Origin: JAPPHA01 sp963664045
GTDB lineage: Bacteria > Pseudomonadota > Alphaproteobacteria > Rhodobacterales > Rhodobacteraceae
NCBI GenBank assembly: GCA_963664045.2
Contig: CAXXGT010000017.1
Coordinates: 62,001-126,000 of the forward strand
DNA: 64,000 nucleotides
Reading direction: 5' to 3'
In this document: positions 45,481 to 54,429 of the stretch, piece after piece
Layout: every line of letters starts with the position of its first letter
How positions within the stretch are numbered: position 1 is the first letter of the stretch
The notes under the pieces: model-generated
What the model saw: only the letters and a program-made list of their open reading frames with translations
Database searches by the model: none
Told to the model about the DNA's origin: nothing
Made by a program: the position numbers and the translations under genes

Positions 45481-45768
45481 ATGGCCCTCACCAATGCAGA
45501 ACGGCAAAAACGTTTCCGGAACCGGCGCAAGGCCGCGGCAAAGCCGATCCGTCCGGGATCCCCGATCGACCGGCGTCCGCGACACAGGCGCTGGACCGAC
45601 GCCGTCGAGACCCTGATCCGCCTTCAGGAGGAGTACCGGGACTGGCATGACGCGCTTCCCGAGGCGCTCCATGATACGCAGACCGGCGAACGCCTTGGCA
45701 TCATTTGTGATCTGGACCTTTCGGACCTCGAGGACGTCACGCCGCCACGGGGCTATGGCCGGGACTGA
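45481..45768 (+). CDS. Z1: small basic protein downstream of palindromes
   Basis: 95 residues. Strongly basic N-terminus MALTNAERQKRFRNRRKAAA resembling the basic region of DNA-binding helices, then RRWTDAVETLIRLQEEYRDW, an acidic section LDLSDLEDV and the tail PPRGYGRD. Homologous to the protein at 54097-54399 (MALSNAERQRRYRQRHR, EEYRDW, PRGYGRD). 'MA-NAERQRRYR' starts are common in small phage or plasmid proteins of alphaproteobacteria, without known function. Association with palindromes in both elements suggests a site-specific DNA-binding regulator; this is inference. Confidence 0.6.
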   Translation: MALTNAERQKRFRNRRKAAAKPIRPGSPIDRRPRHRRWTDAVETLIRLQEEYRDWHDALPEALHDTQTGERLGIICDLDLSDLEDVTPPRGYGRD

Positions 45769-45879
45769 CAGGAGATCGTGGAATGTGCGCAACAGTGTTG
45801 GTCAATCTGACAGGGGGGATGCGGGACGGATGATGCAGGGAATGCAGCGACTCTTGACGCTGGACGTATGGGGCAATGC

Positions 45880-46130
45880 ATTTGTGACAGCAGGAAAAGG
45901 CTGTCAGCGCCGAATGGCAGTCCGTCGTCAGTCAGGCGCGGGAAAAGGAAACCCGGCTGAAACTCACCGAAACCTTGACAGGCTTTCTCACCCGGCTGCA
46001 GGAGAGCGCCGAGACCATGGATGTTGCGGAGCGCCAACGGATCGTCAGGCTGCTTGTCAAGGATGTCCTGGCCGGTGACGATACCCTTGCAATCCGTCAC
46101 TCGATCCCGATCCCGAAAACACCTCGAAAC
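45880..46130 (+). pseudogene. 3' tail of a second serine recombinase
   Basis: Contains VVSQAREKETRLKLTETLTG, LTRLQESAETMDVAERQRI and LLVKDVLAGDDTLAIRHSIP, the coiled-coil and end region common to another group of serine recombinases. There is no catalytic domain upstream: 45769-45880 shows no recombinase sequence. It is thus a residue of an earlier element captured inside Z1. The following 46131-46490 (360 bases) shows no recognisable gene and includes the right attachment half. Confidence 0.7.
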
Positions 46131-46750
46131 CCTGGGCAAACCGGGTCAGGTCCCGATTCCGATCAGAACAGGGCAACAGGTTGTCTTTTGTGTTCGGGGG
46201 GTCTTGTCACGGTATCGAATGGAGCTGAAAATGATCGACATGGACCGCAACGGTCCTGCAACGGGTCCGCCGGGAACATGGACACTGCGGCAACCTGCGG
46301 GAGGCGGGAGGCCGATACGGTGGCCACGATCGAATTCGACGACCGGGACGCCATCCAGGGGCAAAAAAAGGGACTGGATTGCCCAGCGGACTGGTCAGGG
46401 TATCGGGGAAAGGGGCGTTATCACGATGTGTGACAAAAAATATTGCGTAATATCAACGACATACCGAGGTGGGCATTATGAATCGACTTAGCCATGCGGC
46501 GGACACATCGCGATGAGCGGTTGGCAAAGACCAGAGGTCGCTTTCGATCCAAACCATGCGCCCATGGCCGTTCTCCCCGATGATTCGTCTTGATTCGCCG
46601 GGAATAGCCCCGGCGGCCTATCGTGTCAAACGGAAAAAACGGCGCAGCAGCAGCAAATCGGAGAATGTCAGGCCGCAGGATCGGCCGCAGCCGACAGGAC
46701 GAAACCAGAAACCAGGCGAAATCAACAGACGTCGCCGTTTACCCGCTTAC

Positions 46751-46788
46751 GGTCGGGGTGGAAGATCGAAGCCTGCCATGAGCGTTTA
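46751..46788 (-). pseudogene. Start of a gene truncated by IS66 copy B
   Basis: ATG at 46788 (minus) opens MAGFDLPPRP and is cut after ten codons by the IS66 right end. It directly follows the DUF4338 gene remnant and would be the second gene of that insertion sequence, probably its transposase. Too short to classify. Confidence 0.4.
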
Positions 46789-47281
46789 GGTCAAGCTCTT
46801 AGCGGGCAGCGCCTGCCGCGCGCCAGTTCGACGCGCGGCAGCAGGCGCCCGTGAACCTTCCGCGAGGAAGGCCGGGCAGCCGTGCACGACCTCGATGTCG
46901 GCGGACAGCCGGCGCAGGCTCAGGCCCGGCACGCGGGACGCCAGATTCGGCACCCGTCCGGGGGTGAGGAAGACGAAACGGGAGTTGTTGCAGACCAGGT
47001 GCAGGCCGGAACTGCTGCTCCTGCGACCACCCGATCCAGCGGTCGCGCGCGGCCAGCTTGAACGCGCCCGGCTGCCAGCCGACCAGCGCGAGCCAGGTCT
47101 CGCCGTACAGCGCGACATGGCGCGGGCCCATGCCGACGATGCCGTGGAACCGCAGGCAGTGATGCTCCTCGATCAGGTGGTCCCAGAGCCGGTGCTTACG
47201 CCCGCCACGGGTCGGGCGCTCCGTGACCGCGCGCAGGTCGATGGACGAATCCGGCGACGGAAGAATCATCATGGCCAGCAC
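46786..47281 (-). pseudogene. DruA-like DUF4338 protein, frameshifted
   Basis: N-terminal half in one frame: ILPSPDSSIDLRAVTERPTR, LRFHGIVGMGPRHVALYGE, AARDRWIGWSQEQQ. After about 47020 the family continues in another frame: LVCNNSRFVFLTPGRVPNLA and SRVPGLSLRRLSADIEVVHG. One indel separates them. DUF4338 is the DruA domain of Druantia defence systems, but here it is the first gene of an insertion sequence, also seen as a stub at 31230-31445. Upstream DNA to about 47395 matches that stub, marking the element's end. Confidence 0.8.
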
Positions 47282-47436
47282 GCCGCCACATCAAGAACAA
47301 TATCTTGGTTAGTGTCGGCTGAAACGGCCAGCCCCAAATCACCGCGCGCCGGTCATCGGGCGGACAATGAAGTCGCCCTGAGAAAGAGCCATGCAGAAAA
47401 GGCCGGTCACTCACAGAAAAATTCGCCCTGGTTCGC

Positions 47437-48893
47437 TCACCAGCGCATATTGACATTCTTCACGCGAGTGTAGCTGAGCAGTTCCTCGAAACACTCCTCC
47501 TTGCCCAGCCGCTTTGCTTCCAGCCTCCATACGGCGCGCCGAGATAGCGACCAATTGAATTGATCCAGACATATCCGGCCTCGACGCGCTCCGCCGTGCG
47601 CATGGCTGCTGCGAAATCGTTGGTGAAAATGGCGGCTGTGAGGCCGTACATGACACCGTTGGCTATATCGATCATCTCGTCCTCGTCCGACCAGGACATG
47701 ATCGACATGACGGGTCCGAAAATCTCCTCGCTGCCAATTTTCATCTCCGATGTAACCTTGTCGAACACGGTCGGCGCGATGAAGAAACCTTCCTTCAGAT
47801 CGGCGTCGTCGGGCGGCCCGCCCCCGGTGACCAGTTTCGCCTTCTGCTCAATGCCCGAGGCGATAAAGCCGAGAATCCGGTCATATTGTTGCTGTGACAC
47901 AATCGGCCCCATCTCCGCCCCCTCCAGCCAGGGGAACCCGATCTGAATGGCGTCCGCCTTGCGGGCCAGTTCGGCCACCAGAACTTCATGCAGGGATTTG
48001 TGCACCAGAACGCGCGACGTCGAAGAACAGGACTGTCCTTGCCGTGTCATGTTCATGGCGCTGACGACGGCGTCGGCGGCTTTCGCGGGGGCGGCGTCGG
48101 GGAAAATGATGATGGGGTTCTTTCCGCCAAGCTCCAGCGTGACCTCTTTCAAGCCCTCTGCCGCTTCCCCGGCGATGATCCGCCCGGTTTCAACAGAACC
48201 GACGAAGCCGACCCGCGATACATCGCGGTGGCGGACCATGGCAGACCCGGTTTTGCCGTCGCCCGTCACGATGTTGACGACGCCCGGCGGAAGAATCCCA
48301 TCGCATAATTCTCCAAGTTTCAGACTTGAGAGGGGCGCCTGCTCGGGCCCCTTGATGACGACAGTGTTGCCCGCAGCCAGCGGGGCTGCCGCCTTTTCGG
48401 CGCAAAAGCGGAAAGGGTGATTGAACGGGTTGATCTTGGCGACAACGCCATAGGGCTGGCGCATCGTCAGGTTCAAATGTCCCTGTTCGCGGGAAAGGGT
48501 CTCGCCCTTGATCTCGGTCATCAACCCGGCAAAGTAACGCAACGCATCGGACGTCCATTTCATGTCGCCGCGCATGGCCGAAATCGCATTGCCGCTGTCG
48601 ACGGAATCCATCAGGGCGAGTTGATCGGAATTCTCGTCTACCGCGTTCGCCAGGCTGTTCAGGAATTTGGCCCGTTCCGTGATCGGCATCGCCGCCCATT
48701 CAGGGAATGCGCCCTTGGCCGCTTGCACAGCGTCGTCGACGTCATCTTCATTGGCGATGGGGACCTCACCGAGGACATCGGCGTTGGCCGGGTTCTTCGT
48801 GACGATGGTTTCGCCGGAGCGCGCCCGTTTCCACTCCCCGCCGATATAAAGGCCCTTCGGTTTGAATCCGAGATCGGGAGTAGTGGCTGCCAT
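47437..48893 (-). pseudogene. NAD(P)-dependent aldehyde dehydrogenase, 3' frameshift
   Basis: About 485 residues of the ALDH superfamily, oxidising an aldehyde to the acid. Cofactor motif INPFNHPFRF and GFVGSVETGR, catalytic Glu in LELGGKNP, nucleophile Cys in RQGQSCSSTS, and EIFGPVMSI. Near the end GGWKQSG is followed by a one-base deletion: one frame ends WARRSVSRNC, while the other reads LGKEECFEELLSYTR-VKNVNMRW and stops at 47437, the normal family ending. So a frameshift (or sequencing error) near 47520 alters only the last 25 residues. Nineteen bases lie between it and the alcohol dehydrogenase gene. Phosphonate substrate possible from context only. Confidence 0.85.
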
Positions 48894-48911
48894 TGCGTCT
48901 GCTCCTTGGGT

Positions 48912-49994
48912 TTAAGGGGTGACCGCCGCGCGCAAAACGCTATGCTCCGATGTGCGCTTGAAGGCCTCATTGAGATCAGTGAGCTTGAACTTGGAATCAA
49001 CGATGTCCTTGAAGGGGAAGCGATCTCGATTGGCGACGACGAAATCAAGCGCCTGTATCAAATGACGCGGATGGTAGTTATGAATACCCTTGAGAGTGAC
49101 CCACTTCTTGACGAACATATTGGCATCGACAGTGACATTGGCGTCAGGCGTCACGATGCCACCGAGCGTGTAACGACCGCCGATCCGTAACATTTTCAGC
49201 CCTGCAGTAACGACATCCGGCACACCGCAAACCTCGATGACGACATCGACGCCGTCCGGCGGGGCGAGTTTGCGTACTGCATCGACGACGTCGTCTTCGC
49301 TGCGGCCGGAGATATCTATGGTGAAATCGGCACCGAACTTCTTGGCTGTCTTCAACCTGTCCTTAACAGAGTCCAACCCGATTACACGCCGCGCGCCGCG
49401 CGCTTTGGCCATTGCACAACCATACAGGCCCAGCAGACCGAGCCCCTGGATAGCGACGACGTCACCCATGCCGATTTCCGAGGCTTCGGTCACGGAAGCC
49501 ATTGTGGCAACGCCGCAATTGATCGGCGTCGCTTCCTCGTCGCTCAGTTCACCGGGAAGCTTGAGGATCCCGGTGCCCGGCACGACATAGCAATATTCGG
49601 CAAAGCCACCCAGGAAATGAGGATCCTCTTCGACCAGATCATGGCCATATTTGCGCATGCCATTCGATTTCTGCGGCATGTCGTGGACATCGCGGTAGTA
49701 GGACTCTCCGTGATGGAAATATTCCGTCCAGGTGATCCGATCGCCTACGCTCAGCGAATCGCCACGCATGTCGCGCTTTATGTCCTCGCCCAGCTGATCG
49801 ATAACGCCGAGAATCCCGGGACACGGGTTGGGCCGATGGCCTTCCCAGGAATGGATGTCCGACCGGCAGATCGTCGACATCGAAATGCGGACCAGGACTT
49901 CATCGCTGCGCACGTCGCGCATCGGATAATTGCGGATTTCGAACGGTGTATTCGGCGCATCATAAACTGCAGCCTTGGCCGTACGTTTGGCCAT
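48912..49994 (-). CDS. MDR-family alcohol dehydrogenase, HpnZ-like
   Basis: 360 residues of the medium-chain dehydrogenase family. GroES-like N-terminal half with STICRSDIHSWEGHRPNPC, Rossmann motif GLGLLGLYGCAMAKARGA, and the conserved IEVCGVPDVV and LGGIV. The pattern 'LPQK...RKYGH...GGFAEYCYV.PGT...NCGVATM' resembles the alcohol dehydrogenase subgroup often found with phosphonate catabolism genes (HpnZ). The usual GHE zinc-ligand motif is replaced by GVIDQLG, so metal binding may be altered. It lies between the aldehyde dehydrogenase and a phosphonoacetate hydrolase fragment on one strand, suggesting a small phosphonate operon. Confidence 0.82.
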   Translation of the reverse strand: MAKRTAKAAVYDAPNTPFEIRNYPMRDVRSDEVLVRISMSTICRSDIHSWEGHRPNPCPGILGVIDQLGEDIKRDMRGDSLSVGDRITWTEYFHHGESYYRDVHDMPQKSNGMRKYGHDLVEEDPHFLGGFAEYCYVVPGTGILKLPGELSDEEATPINCGVATMASVTEASEIGMGDVVAIQGLGLLGLYGCAMAKARGARRVIGLDSVKDRLKTAKKFGADFTIDISGRSEDDVVDAVRKLAPPDGVDVVIEVCGVPDVVTAGLKMLRIGGRYTLGGIVTPDANVTVDANMFVKKWVTLKGIHNYHPRHLIQALDFVVANRDRFPFKDIVDSKFKLTDLNEAFKRTSEHSVLRAAVTP

Positions 49995-50013
49995 TATTAT
50001 CCGCTCCGTTGAT

Positions 50014-50500
50014 TCATGCGGCTCCGTTCATCGCGTAGTCGAAAATCTGGTAATTTTTCAACTGTTCCGATGCGGCCCGGGCCGCATAGTCCGCGTTAAG
50101 CGGACGGCTGATGACGAAGGGAACGTCGCGCTCGGAGATGCCGCCATAGGTTCTGAGCCGCTCGCCATTGAGACCGGCCAGATCATGATCGTCACGCCCC
50201 ATGCCGACACAGTGGCTGGTATCGGAAATGACCACAACATCCGCCTTAACATCGATGGTCAGGTCGAGTTGCTCGGCCGCCTCCTCGCGGCGCAGGACCG
50301 TCTCGATGCCCTCCATGGGCCGAATGAAAGCTATCACATCTTCTGCGCTCACATCAATAAAGCAATGAACGCGCACAAATCCGCCAAGCGAGCCATGATG
50401 GCCGACAAAGGCATCGGTGATCGGACAAATGACCTTGGTATTGCCGGCACCGAATTCGGCGTCGAGAAGATCCTGCAGATAGATGATGTCACTACTGTCC
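50014..50500 (-). pseudogene. phnA: Phosphonoacetate hydrolase, C-terminal fragment
   Basis: About 160 residues: IIYLQDLLDAEFGAGNTKVI, CPITDAFVGHHGSLGGFV, VVVISDTSHCVGMGRDDHDL, LRTYGGISERDVPFVISRPL, IFDYAMNGAA. This is the C-terminal part of PhnA-type phosphonoacetate hydrolases (alkaline-phosphatase superfamily), which release acetate and phosphate. The GGISE and metal-site histidine in GGISERDVPF context are kept, but about 250 N-terminal residues with the catalytic Thr and most metal ligands are missing, cut near 50500. The 50501-50698 gap has unassigned insertion-sequence-like DNA. The gene is inactive. Confidence 0.8.
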
Positions 50501-50698
50501 CAATAAAATTGTCTCACCACACTCTAAACGGAACTTCCAGCGGAACAAAACGGAATCATTGGTGAGAAAGTCGTTGAATTAGAATCACTTACGCGGATTT
50601 CGAAAAAGGCGATTCCGGACAAATGTTCCCATGTAAAGTCAGGATATCGTCACTTTTCCAATTGACATGGCGCAATACATCCCCCCATAGTCGTTCCC

Positions 50699-52474
50699 AT
50701 GGCCATCAACGTCGAGTTCATCCCGAACAGGGGCGCACAACCCACAATCCTCATCCGCGAGGCCTGGCGCGAAGGCAAACGCATCAAAAAACGCACCCGC
50801 GCCAACCTCACCGGCATGCCCGAACACATCATCAGCGGAATCGATACCCTCCTCAGGGGCGGTGTCGCCGTCAGGAACCTCAACGAGGTCTTCGCCATCA
50901 AGAGGGCGGTTCCCCACGGACATGTGGCAGCGGTGCTGGGAACGCTCCGGTCCCTGGACCTGGTGCGCATCCTCGACCGCAAGGCGGACCGCATGCGGGA
51001 TCTCGCCGTCGCCGCCATTGTCGCGCGCATCGTCGATCCCGCCTCCAGGCCGGCCACCGCCCGGGCGCTGTCGCCCGAGACCGCATCGACCAGCCTCGGG
51101 GCCGTGCTCGATCTCGGGCCGGTGACCGGCAACGAGATGCTGGCCATGCTCGACTGGCTGCTGAAGCGCCAGCCCTGGATCGAGAAGAGCCTCGCCAACC
51201 GGCACCTCGCGGGCGGCAATACCCTTGTTCTCTACGATGTTTCGTCGAGTTTCCTTGAGGGGCGGTGCTGCCCCCTGGCGGCCTTCGGCCACAACCGTGA
51301 CGGCAAGAAGGGCAAGCAGCAGATCACCTACGGACTGTTGTGTGCCGCGGACGGCTGTCCGGTGGCGGTGGAGGTCTTTGCCGGCAATACCGGGGATCCC
51401 TCCACGGTGGCGTCGCAGGTGGCCCGGGTCCGCACCCGCTTCGGCATCGACCACGTGGCGCTGGTGGGCGACCGGGGGATGATCACCGCGGCCCGCATCC
51501 ACGAGGATCTCAAGCCGGCGGATCTCGACTGGATCTCGGCCCTCAAGACCGAGGATATCCGCAAGCTCCTGCGTCCGGCGGGTCCGGACGAGCCGCCGCC
51601 GCTGGTCCCCGAGGCCCTGGTTCCCGACGCGGTGGCGGAGGTCACCGGCCCGGACTTTCCCGGCGAGCGGCTGATGGTCTGCCTGAACCCGCGGTTGCGG
51701 GAGGAACGGGCCCGCAAGCGGGAGGACCTGCTGCAGGCGACGGAGGAGACGCTGGAGACGATTGCGGCGTCGGTGCGCGTGGGCCGGCTGAAGGGCCGGC
51801 AAGGCATCAACCGCAGGGTGGGACGGGATGCCAACCGCCGGAAGGTCGAGAAGCATTTCGAGATCACCGTCACCGACGACGCCATCACCTGGAGCCGGCG
51901 GCAGGAACGGATTGCCGCCGAGGCACGGCTTGACGGTGTCTACGTGATCCGCACCAGCCTTGATCCCGAAGCCATCGGGCCGGAGGCGGCGGTGGTGGCG
52001 TACAAGTCCCTCGCGCAAGTGGAGCGTGCATTTCGAATTCTCAAGGCATCGCGGCTGGAGATCCGTCCGGTCCACGTCTATTCCGAGGATCATGTCCGGG
52101 CGCATGTGTTCCTGTGCGTGCTGGCCTTCTACGTTGAATGGCACCTGCGCCGACGCCTGGCGCCGCTCCTGTTCGAGGATGACGACCGTGAGGGCGCGCA
52201 GGCACAACGCAAGTCACCGGTGGCGCCCGCCAAGGTCTCGGAGAGCGCCAAGGCCAAGGCCGACACCAAACTGACCTCCGACGGGCTGCCGGTTCACAGT
52301 TTCACGACGCTTCTCGCCGACCTGGCCACGCTGACGCTGAACGAGGTGGCCATACCGGCCCGGCGGGCGTACCGGTTTCCGCTGATGTCGGAACCGACGC
52401 CGCTTCAGAGCCGGGCATTTCAACTGATGGAGATCGATCCGACCAGGTTTGTTCCCAGTACGAGTCCAGCCTGA
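50699..52474 (+). CDS. IS1634-family transposase
   Basis: 591 residues, apparently complete. Conserved blocks: VLYDVSSSFLEGRC (first Asp), QQITYGLLCAADGCPVAVEVF, VALVGDRGMITAARI (second Asp), FEITVTDDAITWSRRQERI, VVAYKSLAQVERAFRILKAS (Glu in a YREK-like helix), EDHVRAHVFLCVLAFYVEWH. These mark the IS4-like IS1634 group. ATG 50699 follows an AT-rich leader. Candidate terminal strings around GTCAGGATATC (50638) and GCCTGATATC (52470) could be the inverted ends, but I could not prove a target duplication. Probably functional. Confidence 0.88.
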   Translation: MAINVEFIPNRGAQPTILIREAWREGKRIKKRTRANLTGMPEHIISGIDTLLRGGVAVRNLNEVFAIKRAVPHGHVAAVLGTLRSLDLVRILDRKADRMRDLAVAAIVARIVDPASRPATARALSPETASTSLGAVLDLGPVTGNEMLAMLDWLLKRQPWIEKSLANRHLAGGNTLVLYDVSSSFLEGRCCPLAAFGHNRDGKKGKQQITYGLLCAADGCPVAVEVFAGNTGDPSTVASQVARVRTRFGIDHVALVGDRGMITAARIHEDLKPADLDWISALKTEDIRKLLRPAGPDEPPPLVPEALVPDAVAEVTGPDFPGERLMVCLNPRLREERARKREDLLQATEETLETIAASVRVGRLKGRQGINRRVGRDANRRKVEKHFEITVTDDAITWSRRQERIAAEARLDGVYVIRTSLDPEAIGPEAAVVAYKSLAQVERAFRILKASRLEIRPVHVYSEDHVRAHVFLCVLAFYVEWHLRRRLAPLLFEDDDREGAQAQRKSPVAPAKVSESAKAKADTKLTSDGLPVHSFTTLLADLATLTLNEVAIPARRAYRFPLMSEPTPLQSRAFQLMEIDPTRFVPSTSPA

Positions 52475-53550
52475 TATCGGATACTTATCTGATATCATTG
52501 GATAATATTTCAAATCTGGTGATGAAGTTCCGTCTAAAGTTCTGATGTAAATACATAAATTCGCCATATCAGCTGTTACCGACTTGAACCCTTCGCACAT
52601 GCTCTTCACACTTCCTCACTGTTATGCACCGTCACGAGGAAGAATGCGATGTATTCCGGCAGCTTGGTTTTCGCGCAGATCATGGAACACCTGCCATGGC
52701 ACAGGTTCCGCCACTGTGTCTCTCGATACGACGGAGACCGCTACGTCAAGGCGTTCACCTGCGCAGATCAATACAGGTGCATGGCCTTTGCCCAACTCAC
52801 TTACAGGACCAGTCTGCGTGACATCGAGACCTGCCTGCGCGTCCAGTCCGGAAAACTCTACCATATGGGCATCCGTGGCGGGATCTCCCGCAACACCCTC
52901 GCCAATGCCAATCAGGTCCGTGACTGGAAAATCTACGCCGACTTCGCGCAGCACCTCATTCACATCGCCCGGAACATCCACGCCGATGACACGCTCCCCG
53001 GCCTTGATGTTCACGATACCGTCTACGCACTCGACTCTTCAACCATCGACCTCTGCCTGTCGCTGTTCCCATGGGCGCGGTTCCGCAAGACAAAGGGCGC
53101 CGTCAAACTGCACACACTCCTTGATCTGCATGGGAACATTCCGGCCTTCATCCACATATCCGACGGAAAACTCCATGATGTCAACGTCATGGACATGCTG
53201 CTTCCGGAAGCCGGCGCGTTCTACGTCATGGACCGGGCCTATCTCGACTTCGAACGCCTCCATCGCCTCCATCTCTGCGGCGGCTTCTTCGTCCTGAGAG
53301 CAAAATCGAATACCAGGCTCCGCCGCCTCTCCTCCCGGCCCGTGGACCGCAGCACCGGCCTCATCTGCGATCAGGTCGTGCGGCCAAGCGGCGTCAACAG
53401 TGCGACCGATTTCCCGGACAAGCTCCGTCGCATCAAATACCGCGACCCGGAGCGCGGCAAGACCTTGGTCTTCCTTACAAACAACATCACCCTGCCGGCC
53501 ATGTCAGTCGCAGACATCTACCGGTCGCGCTGGCAAGTTGAACTGTTTTT

Positions 53551-54048
53551 GATTTCGTCAATCAAATGCTCCTTTCAATCTCGAAGTTGGCCGGGTTGGC
53601 CGAAAATGACGCATGCCTTTGTAATTGAATGTTTTTTGAGGAGTCTCCGGAATCCGTCTTGGAGCGCAGTCGCGGTTTTACCTTGTACCAGTGCCGGTTT
53701 GCCTTGGCGCAGGAGGCCGTTTTCCGTCCCGGCATGAGGCTGTGAGGCCCGACAGGACGCCTTCAACCCAAAGATCCCGGAGCCCGTCTGCATCATTGGC
53801 CTCCCTGTGACGCTCATGGACGAAAATGCCGTCGTCAAGGCTGCGGTTCCGCCTGCACCGGCACGCTGTGTGCGGCGTTGGTGCAGGTCACACGGGTGCT
53901 CATCGAAGATCGTGTCATCTGGCGCATGAACACCACTTGTCATCGCACAACGCAACCTCGCTGATCCCGCTGATGCGTCCCGGCATCGCCGGTGTTTCAG
54001 CCGCTTCCCGGGACCAGTACACCGATGCGGGCGTTGCAACCTGCCGCC
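53551..54048. other. Non-coding end region of Z2
   Basis: About 500 bases from the element boundary to the first palindrome. Several overlapping frames exist but none shows a recognisable domain, RBS or conservation with Z1. It includes the left attachment half. I see nothing else in it. Confidence 0.45.
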
Positions 54049-54429
54049 CGTTACGTAACGATAGACAGCAGGATTGGATGAAGGAGGCCGAGGCCAATGG
54101 CGCTTTCGAATGCGGAGCGGCAACGGCGGTATCGTCAACGCCATCGTACCGGCGAGACGAAGGTGGTGTATCGCAAGCCGAAGGGCCCGCGGTCGCGCAG
54201 CGGGCGACTGAAGGACGCGATCGAAACCATCATCACGATCCGGGAGGAGTACCGGGACTGGCGCGACTCGGTTCCAGAGGTGCTGGAGGACACCGCCACC
54301 GTGGCGCTTCTGGAACAGGTTCCTGAAGCTCTGGACGCGCTTGACCTGGACAGTCTGGCTGCCCTGGAACTGCCACGCGGCTACGGTCGCGACGGATAAC
54401 TCCATCCAATTGGAGGCCGTTACGTAACG
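54049..54429. promoter_or_regulatory. CGTTACGTAACG palindromes flanking the Z2 basic protein gene
   Basis: Perfect 12-bp palindromes at 54049-54060 and 54418-54429 (the second extends to CCGTTACGTAACGG, 14 bp). The first is 37 bases upstream of the gene's ATG, the second 19 bases after its stop. Identical to the two palindromes of Z1, although there both lie upstream. The strict conservation within otherwise diverged DNA argues for protein binding. Confidence 0.75.
54097..54399 (+). CDS. Z2: small basic protein between palindromes
   Basis: 100 residues from ATG 54097 behind GAAGGAGG. Basic N-terminus MALSNAERQRRYRQRHRTGE, a helical middle KDAIETIITIREEYRDWRDS, an acidic leucine-rich part PEALDALDLDSLAALEL and PRGYGRDG at the end. 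Homologue of 45481-45768. Convergent with the recombinase of Z2, whereas in Z1 both genes run the same way. No known domain; likely DNA-binding from charge and context only. Confidence 0.65.
   Translation: MALSNAERQRRYRQRHRTGETKVVYRKPKGPRSRSGRLKDAIETIITIREEYRDWRDSVPEVLEDTATVALLEQVPEALDALDLDSLAALELPRGYGRDG

Larger units (their letters stand above)
42578..46492 (+). mobile_element. Serine-recombinase element Z1
   Basis: 3.9 kb inside the copy B methyltransferase gene; boundaries come from alignment with copy C. The left junction reads ATATGCGCC then CAACGTCC, the right CGACTTAGCC then ATGCGG, so GCC is shared. No inverted-repeat termini or staggered duplication, as expected for serine recombinase insertion at a 2-3-bp core. 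Rejoining the element's own ends gives an attP-like site with arms TGGGCATTATGAATCGAC and (inward complement) TGGGCAGTATGTCGGGAC. Contents: two small genes, large serine recombinase, palindromes, a basic small protein and a recombinase tail. Confidence 0.8.
41986..46565 (-). pseudogene. IS66-borne adenine methyltransferase, copy B, split by Z1
   Basis: Segments 46565-46493 (first 24 codons) and 42577-41986. Together they correspond to the copy C protein, with IETHLGGGAIMKRKPP and ADPPYVQSARKSQRR. The serine-recombinase element Z1 interrupts the AdoMet-binding region between the start and motif I. The stop still overlaps tnpC's ATG (41986-41989). Inactive here, whereas copies A and C are intact. 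Confidence 0.9.
33276..46750. mobile_element. IS66-family element, copy B (13.5 kb with nested inserts)
   Basis: Inverted repeats as in copies A and C at 33276 and 46750. Contains tnpA/tnpB (+), tnpC (-) split by a group II intron that itself contains transposon B', and a methyltransferase gene split by serine-recombinase element Z1. The flanking octamers are GCCGCAAC and GGTCGGGG, which do not match, unlike copies A and C. The two ends therefore seem to come from different insertion events joined by recombination between IS66 copies, or one flank was deleted. Confidence 0.9.

Noticed and set aside
50639..52207. 522-codon minus frame opposite the IS1634 transposase
   Set aside because: Antisense shadow; the + frame has the DDE motifs and family blocks.
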